Shown: piece by piece, positions 41,350 to 49,261 of the stretch | How the letters are laid out: each line of letters opens with the position of its first letter | Numbering within the stretch: position 1 is the stretch's first letter | NCBI RefSeq assembly: GCF_003937945.1 | Contig: NZ_RSEC01000007.1 | Coordinates: forward strand, 1-64,000 | DNA length: 64,000 nt | Origin: Amycolatopsis eburnea | GTDB taxonomy: Bacteria > Actinomycetota > Actinomycetes > Mycobacteriales > Pseudonocardiaceae | Direction: 5' to 3' | Made by a program: the position numbers and the translations under genes | The notes under the pieces: generated by a model | What the model was told of the DNA's origin: nothing | Seen by the model: the letters and a program-made list of their open reading frames with translations, nothing else | Databases searched by the model: none

Positions 41350-42013
41350 CGCCGGCGGCTTCGAGCACTTCGCGGACTCGCGGCACCTCGGGACCCACGA
41401 CGGTGAACGGGGCGGTCGCACCGAAACCGCCTCTCAGGCAGTCGGCGAGTGCGTCGAGGTTCCAGCCGAAGTACCCACCCGGGCCGTTCACCGCTTCGCC
41501 GAGCGCGCAGTAGAAGCTCGCGAGGTCGGTGACGTGCGTGCCGTCGACCTGGTAGCCGGCACCCGGTGGCCGGTCGGGGCCTTCCCCGGTGCGGTGCGCC
41601 AAGGCCGCGCGGAGCCATTCGCCCCGGTCGTGCCCGGCCCAAAGGTTCTTCACGGCAGGCGGTCCGGCCGACCACAGCTCCCAGATCGGCCGCGCCGCCG
41701 GTGCGGGCGGGTCGTGGAGCGGCTCGCGCAGCACGAGGTCCGCGAGGTGGCCACCGCGCGGGAACCACTCGGCGACGTCGAGCCGGACCAGGCTCACCTC
41801 GGTCTCGATCCCGAAGCGGTCGACGGCGGCCAGTGCGTACAGCGCCGGGCGGATCTCGCGTCCGGCGCGGAGCCGGCCGAGCACCTCGTCCGGCAGGGCA
41901 CAGCCTCGCAGCCGGAGCGGCTCCCCCTCGGGGCCGGTGAACACGCCTTCGGCCACCGCGCACGGGATGCGCCGGTCACCGTCGTCTTCGACCAGCACAC
42001 ACCGCGGGAGCAC
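41327..42013 (-). CDS. barstar-domain protein with unassigned N-terminal domain
   Basis: A 228-residue protein. The C-terminal 85 residues (YQVDGTHVTDLASFYCALGEAV, then GYFGWNLDALADCLRGGFG) match barstar, the inhibitor of barnase-type ribonucleases. The N-terminal about 135 residues (CVLVEDDGDRRIPCAVAEGV, LPDEVLGRLRAGREIRPALYAL, EVSLVRLDVAEWFPRGG) are not recognised. No barnase-like toxin is adjacent. It starts with GTG at 42013. It could be an orphan immunity protein, a regulator of a housekeeping RNase, or part of a distant toxin system. Confidence 0.78.
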   Translation of the reverse strand: MLPRCVLVEDDGDRRIPCAVAEGVFTGPEGEPLRLRGCALPDEVLGRLRAGREIRPALYALAAVDRFGIETEVSLVRLDVAEWFPRGGHLADLVLREPLHDPPAPAARPIWELWSAGPPAVKNLWAGHDRGEWLRAALAHRTGEGPDRPPGAGYQVDGTHVTDLASFYCALGEAVNGPGGYFGWNLDALADCLRGGFGATAPFTVVGPEVPRVREVLEAAGVTLRAAP

Positions 42014-42100
42014 GGGCCGACCTTATCGTGGCCGGAAATCTCGATCGGGTGACCGATCGTGTCCTGTTGTCACAGCCCCTCGGTGCGTAGCTTTTCCCGC

Positions 42101-43564
42101 ATGAGTAGTTCGGCGGAGGGGCCGTCGGTGCTGATCGTGGGCACCGGGTTCGGCGGCATCGGGACGGCGATCGAACTGAAGCGCGCCGGGTTCACCGCGT
42201 TCACGATCCTGGAGAGCGCGGCCGAGGCCGGCGGGGTCTGGCGCGACAACACCTACCCCGGCGCCGCCTGCGACATCCCGTCGCCGCTGTACTCCTTCTC
42301 CTTCGAGCCCAACCCGCGGTGGCCGAAGCGGTTCTCGCACCAGCCGGACATCCTCGCCTACCTGCGCGGCGTCATCGCCAAGTATGGCCTCGAGCCGCAC
42401 ATCCGGTACCGGACCGAGGTCACCGGGGCCACCTTCGACGAAACGCGCGGCCTCTGGCGCGTCGAGACGAAGGACGGCGAGACGTACGAGGCGAACGTCT
42501 TCGTCCCCGCCGTCGGGCAGCTGTCGCGGCCGGTGCTGCCGGACATCCCGGGCCGCGACGACTTCGCCGGCGACGCCTTCCACTCCGCGCGCTGGGACCA
42601 CGGCGTCGAGCTGACCGGCAAGCGCGTCGCCGTGATCGGGACCGGGGCCAGCGCCGTGCAGTTCGTGCCCGAGCTGCGCAAGCACGCCCAGCACGTCACC
42701 GTCTTCCAGCGCACGCCGCCGTACGTCATGGCAAAGTCCGATCCGGTCTACCGGCGGTGGCAGCACTGGCTGTTCGAGCACCTGCCGCCCACGCAGCTGC
42801 TCGGCCGGCTGCGGATCTTCCTGCTCGCCGAGTACGCGACCTACGCGATGACGAAGCACCCGGTGCTGGCCAAGATGTTCGAGCTGCGGACCGCGCAGCT
42901 GCGCCGCCGCCACATCAAGGACCGGGAGCTGCGCGCGAAGCTGACGCCGTCCTATCCCCTGGGCTGCAAGCGGATCCTCTTCACCAACGAGTACCTGCCC
43001 GCGCTGGCCCAGCCGAACGTCGACGTCGAGACGCGGCGGATCACCGGGATCACCGAGAAGGGTGTGCGGGTCGAGGACGGGACCGAGCTCGAAGCGGACG
43101 TCCTGGTCTACGGCACGGGGTTCGCCGCGACGGAGTTCCTCGGCCGGATGGACGTGCGCGGCCTCGGCGGGCGGTCCCTTCAAGAGGAGTGGTCGGGCGG
43201 CGCGCGGGCGTACCTCGGCATGGCCGTGCCCGGGTTCCCGAACCTGTTCTGCGTCTACGGGCCCAACACCAACCTCGGCGCCGGGTCGATCATCTACATG
43301 ATCGAGCGCCAGGCCCGCTACATCCGCCAGGCGGTCGAGCGGCTGACCCGGCCCGGTGTGTCCTATTTGGACGTGCTGCCCGAGGTCGAACGGCGTTACG
43401 ACGACGAGGTGCAGAAGCGGCTGGGCCACAGCGTGTGGAGCGCCTGCACGAGCTGGTACCGCCAGGCCGACGGCCGCGTCACGACCAACTGGCCCGGCCT
43501 GGTCACCGAGTACGACCGCCGGACCCGGCGGCTCGATCCCGCGGACTACCGGGTGGTGGCGTGA
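42101..43564 (+). CDS. flavin-containing (Baeyer-Villiger-type) monooxygenase
   Basis: A 487-residue class B flavoprotein. LIVGTGFGGIGTAIELKRAG is the FAD loop, FAGDAFHSARWDH is the BVMO fingerprint FxGxxxHxxxW, and VAVIGTGASAVQFVPEL is the NADPH loop. Such enzymes insert oxygen into ketones, using NADPH and O2 in the cytosol. The ATG at 42101 is the first good start before the FAD loop. It overlaps the GMC oxidoreductase start (TGATG), so ketones made by an alcohol oxidase could be handed to it. The substrate (sterol, terpene or alkyl ketone) is unknown. Confidence 0.93.
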   Translation: MSSSAEGPSVLIVGTGFGGIGTAIELKRAGFTAFTILESAAEAGGVWRDNTYPGAACDIPSPLYSFSFEPNPRWPKRFSHQPDILAYLRGVIAKYGLEPHIRYRTEVTGATFDETRGLWRVETKDGETYEANVFVPAVGQLSRPVLPDIPGRDDFAGDAFHSARWDHGVELTGKRVAVIGTGASAVQFVPELRKHAQHVTVFQRTPPYVMAKSDPVYRRWQHWLFEHLPPTQLLGRLRIFLLAEYATYAMTKHPVLAKMFELRTAQLRRRHIKDRELRAKLTPSYPLGCKRILFTNEYLPALAQPNVDVETRRITGITEKGVRVEDGTELEADVLVYGTGFAATEFLGRMDVRGLGGRSLQEEWSGGARAYLGMAVPGFPNLFCVYGPNTNLGAGSIIYMIERQARYIRQAVERLTRPGVSYLDVLPEVERRYDDEVQKRLGHSVWSACTSWYRQADGRVTTNWPGLVTEYDRRTRRLDPADYRVVA

Positions 43565-45255
43565 TGGACTACGACGTCCTCGTGATCGGCTCGGGGTTCG
43601 GCGGCAGCGTGACGGCGTTGCGGCTGACCGAGAAGGGCTACCGCGTCGGCGTGCTGGAAACCGGCCGCCGGTTCGCCGACGACGAGTTCGCCAAGACGTC
43701 GTGGCGGCTGCGGAAATACCTCTGGGCGCCCGCGCTGGGCTGTTTCGGCATCCAGCGGCTGACGCTGCTGAAGAACACCTTCGTGATGAGCGGCTCCGGC
43801 GTCGGCGGCGGTTCGCTGGTGTACGCGAACACGCTGTACGAGCCGCCGGACAAGTTCTACGAAGACCCGCAGTGGGCGCACATCACGGACTGGAAGGCCG
43901 AGCTGGCGCCGTACTACGACCAGGCGAAGCGGATGCTCGGCGTGGTCGAAAACCCGGCGACGACGGCCGCGGACCGGGTCCTGGCCGAGGTGGCCGGCGA
44001 CATGGGCATCGGCCACACCTACCGGCGGACCCCGGTCGGCGTCTACTTCGGACAGTCCGGGGTGGACCCGTTCTTCGGCGGCGCCGGCCCGGTGCGGCAG
44101 TCGTGCACGCTGTGCGGCGAGTGCATGACCGGCTGCCGGGTCGGGGCGAAGAACACGACCGTCAAGAACTACCTCTACCTGGCCGAACAGGCGGGCGCGG
44201 TGGTCCACCCGCTGACGACGGCGGTGTCGGTGCGGCCGGTCGACGGCGGGTACGCGGTGGACACCGTGCGCACCGGCCGCCGCTCGCGCCGGACGTTCAC
44301 CGCGCGGCAGGTGGTGTTCTCCGCGGCCGCGCTCGGGACGCAACGGCTGCTGCACCGCCTGCGCGACAACGGAACCCTGCCGCGCGTCTCGCCGAGGCTC
44401 GGGCTCCTGGCGCGGACGAACTCCGAGGCCGTCCTGGCGGCGCGGTCGCTGCGGAAGGACACGGACTACACGCGCGGCGTCGCGATCACGTCGTCGATCC
44501 ACCCGGACGAGGTGACGCACGTGGAGCCGGTGCGCTACGGGCGCGGCAGCAACGTGATGGGCCTGATGGCGACGGTGCTGGTGGACGGCTCGCCGGGCCG
44601 TCGCCGCTGGGTGCTGGGCTTGCGGGAGCTGTGGCGGCACCGCCGTGACCTCCTGCGGATCCACAACCCGCGGCACTGGTCGGAGCGGATGATCGGGCTG
44701 CTGGTGATGCAGACGCTCGACAATTCCGTGACGACGTACACGAAACGCGGGCTGTTCGGCCGCCGGATGACGACCCGCCAGGGCGCGGGCGCGCCGTCGC
44801 CGGAGTGGATCCCGGCGGGCCACGAGGTGACCCGCCGGGTGGCGGAGAAGATCGGCGGCCTCCCGCAGGGCGCGTGGACGGACCTGGTGAACATCCCGAT
44901 CACCGGCCACTTCATCGGCGGCTGCACGATCGGCGACTCCCCGGAGACGGGCGTGGTCGACCCGTACCAGCGGCTGTACGGCCACCCGGGCCTGCACGTG
45001 GTGGACGGCTCGGCGATCACGGCGAACCTGGGCGTGAACCCGTCGCTGACGATCACGGCCCAGGCGGAGCGGGCGATGGCGTTCTGGCCCAACAACGGCG
45101 AGGCCGACCCCCGCCCGGCGCTGGGCGCGGAGTACCGCCGGGTGGCGGCGGTGGCGCCGAAGAACCCGGTGGTCCCGTCGGACGCCCCGGGAGCCCTGCG
45201 GTTGCCGGTGGTGCCTCAAGCAATTCTCCAGAATCCGCCCGCCGATTCTCGCTAA
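43564..45255 (+). CDS. GMC oxidoreductase, ChoD-like, with cysteine cluster
   Basis: A 563-residue FAD alcohol oxidase/dehydrogenase resembling mycobacterial ChoD. It has VLVIGSGFGGSVTALRLTEKG (FAD loop), GSGVGGGSLVYANTLYEPP and the C-terminal GLHVVDGSAITANLGVNPSLTITAQAERAMAFWP. Around residue 183 CTLCGECMTGC forms a ferredoxin-like CxxCxxCxxxC, seen in ChoD-type proteins and suggesting a 4Fe-4S cluster or structural role. TGATG coupling to the monooxygenase indicates a two-step alcohol to ketone to ester route. The last about 40 residues are Pro/Ala-rich and probably disordered. Confidence 0.92.
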   Translation: MDYDVLVIGSGFGGSVTALRLTEKGYRVGVLETGRRFADDEFAKTSWRLRKYLWAPALGCFGIQRLTLLKNTFVMSGSGVGGGSLVYANTLYEPPDKFYEDPQWAHITDWKAELAPYYDQAKRMLGVVENPATTAADRVLAEVAGDMGIGHTYRRTPVGVYFGQSGVDPFFGGAGPVRQSCTLCGECMTGCRVGAKNTTVKNYLYLAEQAGAVVHPLTTAVSVRPVDGGYAVDTVRTGRRSRRTFTARQVVFSAAALGTQRLLHRLRDNGTLPRVSPRLGLLARTNSEAVLAARSLRKDTDYTRGVAITSSIHPDEVTHVEPVRYGRGSNVMGLMATVLVDGSPGRRRWVLGLRELWRHRRDLLRIHNPRHWSERMIGLLVMQTLDNSVTTYTKRGLFGRRMTTRQGAGAPSPEWIPAGHEVTRRVAEKIGGLPQGAWTDLVNIPITGHFIGGCTIGDSPETGVVDPYQRLYGHPGLHVVDGSAITANLGVNPSLTITAQAERAMAFWPNNGEADPRPALGAEYRRVAAVAPKNPVVPSDAPGALRLPVVPQAILQNPPADSR

Positions 45256-45265
45256 GCTCGTCCGC

Positions 45266-45748
45266 GTGGAGCCCAACGAGGTCATCGACGTCCTGAACCG
45301 CCCGGCCAGCCAGGAACTCCTCGCCCGGAACATCGCGCGCCTCGGTTACGTCGCCGGGGACGGGACGCCGCGGACGATTCCGATCGGGTTCACCTGGAAC
45401 GGCGCGGAAATCGTGCTGTGCACGGCCAAGAACGCCGCGAAAGTCAAAGCGCTGCGGAAGAACCCCGCCGTCGCGCTGACGATCGACACCGAGGCGCAGC
45501 CGCCCAAGATCCTGCTCATCCGCGGGACCAGCACGCAAGAGGAACTCGACGACCTCCCGGCCGAATTCCTGCGGCAGGCCGCCGGGATGCCGCCGGAGCA
45601 GGCCGCCGCCTGGGAAGCCGAGGTTCGCGAGCTGTACGCGGACGGCATGGTGCGGATCACGGTGACGCCGTCCTGGGCGAAGCTCATCGACTTCGAAACG
45701 ACCCTGCCCAGCGCGGTCGAAGAGCTGATCCGCCGCAAGAACGGCTAG
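45266..45748 (+). CDS. pyridoxamine 5'-phosphate oxidase-like flavin/F420 protein
   Basis: A 160-residue split-barrel protein: RLGYVAGDGTPRTIPIGFTWNGAEIVLCTAKNAAKVKALRKNPAVALTID is the usual PNPOx-like core. Members bind FMN, F420 or heme and reduce or bind small molecules; this one is not further assignable. It starts with GTG 10 bp after the GMC gene and probably belongs to that operon. Its stop codon shares CTAG with the stop of the convergent SARP-type gene. Confidence 0.88.
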   Translation: MEPNEVIDVLNRPASQELLARNIARLGYVAGDGTPRTIPIGFTWNGAEIVLCTAKNAAKVKALRKNPAVALTIDTEAQPPKILLIRGTSTQEELDDLPAEFLRQAAGMPPEQAAAWEAEVRELYADGMVRITVTPSWAKLIDFETTLPSAVEELIRRKNG

Positions 45749-47457
45749 CCCGCCGTCAGTTCCGCGGCCACCGAGACGTACGCGCGGATCGCTTCGTTCT
45801 CCTCCGACGCGCGCCACACCGGGACCGCGAGCATCGGCGGGATGTCTGCCACCGGGATCACCTTCAGCCCCGGGAACGGGTAGCGCTCCAGCAGCGACAC
45901 CACCGAGATGTGCAGTCCGATGCCGCGCGCCACCAGGGAAAGCATGTCCTCGGCGCCGATGCGGGTGCGGCCGATCAGGCGGGGGACGTCCTCCTCGGTG
46001 CGCGGGATCGGGCGGCCCGACGGCGTGACCGGCGGGGCCCACAGGTCGCGCGCCACCGGGTGGAGCGCCTTGCCCGGGTCGAGCAGGCGGTGGTCCGCGA
46101 GGTCCTCCAGGCTGACCGTCTCGCGCGCGGCGAGCGGGTGGTCGTCGCGCAGCAGCAGGCCGCGGGGCACGGTCAGCAGCGCCGGGCCGGTGCGCAGGTT
46201 CGGCTGCGCGAACGAGCGCGTGTCGCCGCCCGGGGACCAGTGCAGCACCAGGTCGAGGTCGCCCTCGGCGAGCAGGTCCGTTTCGTTCCAGCGCCGGCCG
46301 ATCCGGGTGGGGGTCAGGGTGACGCGGCACGCCGGGTGGCGGCGTTCGAACTCCGTCGTCACGCGCGTCACCAGGTCGCCGCCGAGGCTCGCCACGTAGC
46401 CCACGCGCAGGCGGCCGCCGATGCGGCGCTCGGCCGTCCGGGTCTCGGTGAAGATCGCCGCCAGCTCGGCCACGCCCGCGCGGGCGCCGGTGCGCAGCCG
46501 CTCCCCCAGCTCCGTCAGCCGGACGCCGCCTTCGCCGGACACCACCAGCGCGCCGCCGATCTCGGCCTCCAGCTCGCCGATCTCCTTCTCCAGCGCGTCG
46601 GCCGTGCTGCGGACGCGCCACGCCGCGGCTTCGAAGTCGCCTTCGCGCGCCACGATCAGCAACGTCGCGACCGCGCGGATCGCGGCCAGCTCGATCAGCG
46701 ACCCGGTCCGGGCGCCGGCGCGCGCGGGCGGCGCGTCCAGCTCGGGGTCGCCGGCGAGGATCCGGCGGTGCAGCTCGCGCAGCGCCGGGCCCGGGTCGGC
46801 GCCGAGCGAGCCGGCCAGCCGCCGCCGGACTCGCTCGAAGTGCGCCAGCGCGTCCGCCTGCCGTCCGCTGCGGTAGTACGCGAGGATCAGCTGGCCGGCG
46901 AGCCGCTCGTCGAACGGGTGGTCCGCGGCGACGCGGGGCAGCTTCGCCAGCAGCGCCGCGTGCCGCCCGAGCCGCAGCGAGACGTCGTTGCGGTCCAGCC
47001 GGGCCGCGTGCCGCTCGGCTTCCAGGCCCGCCCGGATCTCGGTCAGCCACGGCGAATCCAGCCCGGCGAACGGTTCTCCCCGCCACAGCGCCAGGGCGTC
47101 GTCGAAGAGCGCGGCCGCGGTGACGTCGCCGGCCGCGGCGCGGGCGAGGGACACCTTCTCCCGGAACCGGTGCAGGTCCAGCGCGTCCAGGTCGACGCGC
47201 AGCAGGTAGCCGTGCGCGGTGCGCTCGATCACGCACCCCGCGGCGCGCAGCCGGGAGACGTAGCTCCGGACCGTCGCGGCCGCCCGGTGCGGCGGGTGCG
47301 CGCCCCAGACACGCGTGACGAGCTGCTCCAGCGGCACCGGCCGGTTCGGCTCGGCCAGCAGGGCCGCGAGCACGTACCGGCGCCGCGCGTGGCCGACGTC
47401 GAGGAGCGCGCCGCCGGACTCGGCTTCGAGGGTGCCGAGTACGCGGTACCTGACCAC
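45745..47457 (-). CDS. SARP-LysR fusion transcriptional regulator
   Basis: A 570-residue regulator with two complete regulator architectures in one chain. Residues 1-85 are an OmpR-like winged helix and 95-235 a BTAD domain (LHRFREKVSLARAAAG, LDRNDVSLRLGRHAALLAKL, GQLILAYYRSGRQADALAHFERVRRRLAGSLGADPGPALRELHRRIL), which is a SARP. Residues about 255-325 resemble a LysR helix-turn-helix (AIRAVATLLIVAREGDFEAAAWRVRSTADALEKEIGELEAEIG, VRLTELG) and about 348-570 a LysR ligand domain (GGRLRVGYVASLGGDLVTRV, EGDLDLVLHWSP, IGLHISVVSLLERYP). GTG 47457 follows GGGGAGGGAG. Its targets are unknown; secondary metabolism is a guess from the SARP half. Confidence 0.88.
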   Translation of the reverse strand: MVRYRVLGTLEAESGGALLDVGHARRRYVLAALLAEPNRPVPLEQLVTRVWGAHPPHRAAATVRSYVSRLRAAGCVIERTAHGYLLRVDLDALDLHRFREKVSLARAAAGDVTAAALFDDALALWRGEPFAGLDSPWLTEIRAGLEAERHAARLDRNDVSLRLGRHAALLAKLPRVAADHPFDERLAGQLILAYYRSGRQADALAHFERVRRRLAGSLGADPGPALRELHRRILAGDPELDAPPARAGARTGSLIELAAIRAVATLLIVAREGDFEAAAWRVRSTADALEKEIGELEAEIGGALVVSGEGGVRLTELGERLRTGARAGVAELAAIFTETRTAERRIGGRLRVGYVASLGGDLVTRVTTEFERRHPACRVTLTPTRIGRRWNETDLLAEGDLDLVLHWSPGGDTRSFAQPNLRTGPALLTVPRGLLLRDDHPLAARETVSLEDLADHRLLDPGKALHPVARDLWAPPVTPSGRPIPRTEEDVPRLIGRTRIGAEDMLSLVARGIGLHISVVSLLERYPFPGLKVIPVADIPPMLAVPVWRASEENEAIRAYVSVAAELTAG

Positions 47458-47578
47458 CGCACTCCCTCCCCGACCTGCGGATTCCACGTTTCCGCAACGT
47501 TCGCACACACCTGTTCCGGCAGTGTAAGCGGCGCAGGCGCGTGTGCCGCGGGGGACGGCTCGCGCCCGGCTGGGGGTG

Positions 47579-47625
47579 TCATGAAGGGGCCCTTCCGGAC
47601 CGCGTCCGGAAGGGCCCCTTCATGA
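47579..47625. terminator. bidirectional perfect hairpin
   Basis: TCATGAAGGGGCCCTTCCGGA pairs without mismatch with its inverse around CCGCG. It ends 10 bp after the chitinase stop (minus strand) and lies upstream of the SARP-LysR gene, so it mainly terminates the chitinase message. The arm sequence looks like a third palindromic family. Confidence 0.8.
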
Positions 47626-47634
47626 CGAGAACGG

Positions 47635-49119
47635 CTACGGCAGGCCCGCGAGCCCGGCCGACACCGTGTTGGCGAACGCGTACCCGTTCGTCGCGTCCCA
47701 GTTGATCGACCACGTCATCGCGCCGCGGATCGCCGGGTAGGTGGCCGACGGCTTGAACGAGCCGCACGACGTGCCCTTGGCCAGGCAGTTCAGCGCCGAG
47801 ACCGTGTTGGCCGGTGCCTGGTAGCCCCCGCCCGCCGCCTGCGACGACGCCGGCAGGCCGAGCCCGACCTGGTCGGCACGCAGGCCGCCCTGCAGCTGGA
47901 TGCAGGCCAGCGCGGTCAGGAAGTCGACCGTGCCCTGCGCGTAGACGCTGCCGTTGCAGCCGAGCATGGTGCCGGAGTTGTAGTACTGCATGTTGACGAC
48001 CGTCAGGATGTCCTTGATGCCGAGCGCCAGCTGGAAGTAGCCACCCTGCGTGGACTGCATGTCGATCGTCTGCGGCGCCATCGTGATGACCTTGCCGCCG
48101 CCGTTGTAGATGCTCCGCAGCGCCTGGCCCATGTAGGTGGCGTTGATGCCGTTCTCGAGGTCGATGTCGACGCCGTCGAAGCCGTAGTTCGCGATCAGCG
48201 ACTTGACGCTGTTCGCGAAGTTGTTCGCCGAGGTCGAGTCGCCGACGCTGATCGTGCCGTTCTGGCCGCCGACGGAGATGATGACCTTCTGCCCGCGCGC
48301 CTGCACCGTCTTGATATCGGCCTTGAACTGCGCATCCGTGTAGCCGCCGAGCTGCGAAGACAGGCCGGAGTCGAGCGTGAAGCTCACCGCGCCGGGCGTG
48401 CCGGTGGCGTCCGCGAAGGACACGGCGATGATGTTGTACTTCGTCGGGACGTCCGCCAGCTTCAGCGCCTTGGCGCCGTTGTAGAAGTTCTGCCAGTAGC
48501 CGGTGAGGACGTGCTTCGGCAGGTCACCCTGGGTCGGCGGCGTCGTGGTCGTCGTCGGCGGGGTGGTCGTGGTGGGCGGCGTCGTCGGCGTCGTGGGGGT
48601 GGTCGGCGTCGTGGGCGTCGTGGTGGGCGGGGTGCCGGGGCCGTCGAGGCTGACGTCGTCGGCGTAGTAGGTCGGCTGGCCGTACCAGCCGTGCAGGTAC
48701 ACCGTCAGCGACGTGCTCGAGCCGGTCGTGAAGCTCAGCGACAGCTGCTGGTAGCCACTGGTGCCCGGCGTCCACGTGCTGGTCGTCGCGGAACCGGAAA
48801 CGCCCAGGTAGACGTAGCTGCCCTGAACCCACGCCGACAGCTTGTACGCGGTGTTAGCCGAAACGGTGAGCGTCTGCGAGCACTGCGCGTTGTCCGACGA
48901 CGACGGCGACGCGCTCAGTGCGCGGCTCCCGCTGTGCACCGGCGTGCTCACCGCGGTGGGCGCGGTGGTGCAGGTCCAGCCCGAAGTGCCGGCTTCGAAG
49001 CCGGGGTTGGCCAGGATGTTCGCCGCCGAAGCGCTGCCGGCGAGCACGAACGTCACGCCGAGACTCAGCGTGACCACGGAAAGTAAGGAGAGCAGAGCGA
49101 TGCGAACCTTGGGGACCAC
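47635..49119 (-). CDS. secreted GH18 chitinase with carbohydrate-binding module
   Basis: A 494-residue exported chitinase. Signal peptide 1-32 (ends GSASAA); a CBM4/9-like beta-sandwich (about 33-160, NILANPGFEAGTSGWTC to YYADDVSLDG); a Thr/Pro linker (about 162-197); and a GH18 domain (about 200-494) with catalytic FDGVDIDLE (D-x-D-x-E, about 310-318), VIISVGGQNG and MTWSINWD. It cleaves chitin outside the cell. GTG 49119 follows GGAGG at 8 bp. A DasR-type dre site lies 36-51 bp upstream, so N-acetylglucosamine control is expected. Confidence 0.95.
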   Translation of the reverse strand: MVPKVRIALLSLLSVVTLSLGVTFVLAGSASAANILANPGFEAGTSGWTCTTAPTAVSTPVHSGSRALSASPSSSDNAQCSQTLTVSANTAYKLSAWVQGSYVYLGVSGSATTSTWTPGTSGYQQLSLSFTTGSSTSLTVYLHGWYGQPTYYADDVSLDGPGTPPTTTPTTPTTPTTPTTPPTTTTPPTTTTTPPTQGDLPKHVLTGYWQNFYNGAKALKLADVPTKYNIIAVSFADATGTPGAVSFTLDSGLSSQLGGYTDAQFKADIKTVQARGQKVIISVGGQNGTISVGDSTSANNFANSVKSLIANYGFDGVDIDLENGINATYMGQALRSIYNGGGKVITMAPQTIDMQSTQGGYFQLALGIKDILTVVNMQYYNSGTMLGCNGSVYAQGTVDFLTALACIQLQGGLRADQVGLGLPASSQAAGGGYQAPANTVSALNCLAKGTSCGSFKPSATYPAIRGAMTWSINWDATNGYAFANTVSAGLAGLP

Positions 49120-49154
49120 GGAAGACCTCCGCTGTGGTGAGGCAGGTCACCACA

Positions 49155-49170
49155 AAATGGACTAGACCAA
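49155..49170. promoter_or_regulatory. DasR-responsive element (dre)
   Basis: AATGGACTAGACCAAT closely follows the 16-bp dre consensus of Streptomyces DasR (A[C/T]TGGTCTAGACCA[G/A]T), including the central CTAG and GACCA arm. It sits just upstream of the chitinase start, where dre sites usually act. Confidence 0.75.
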
Positions 49171-49261
49171 TCTGATTGTCAAGGAGCCCCATCCGAAAGT
49201 CGGGGTGGCCGAAACGGCAGAATGTGACGATCGAAGCCAGGCGAAGCGGGAGCGTGTTGGA

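Noticed and set aside
48530..48635. Short GTC/GGTGG-type repeats
   Set aside because: They encode the Thr/Pro linker of the chitinase and need no other explanation.
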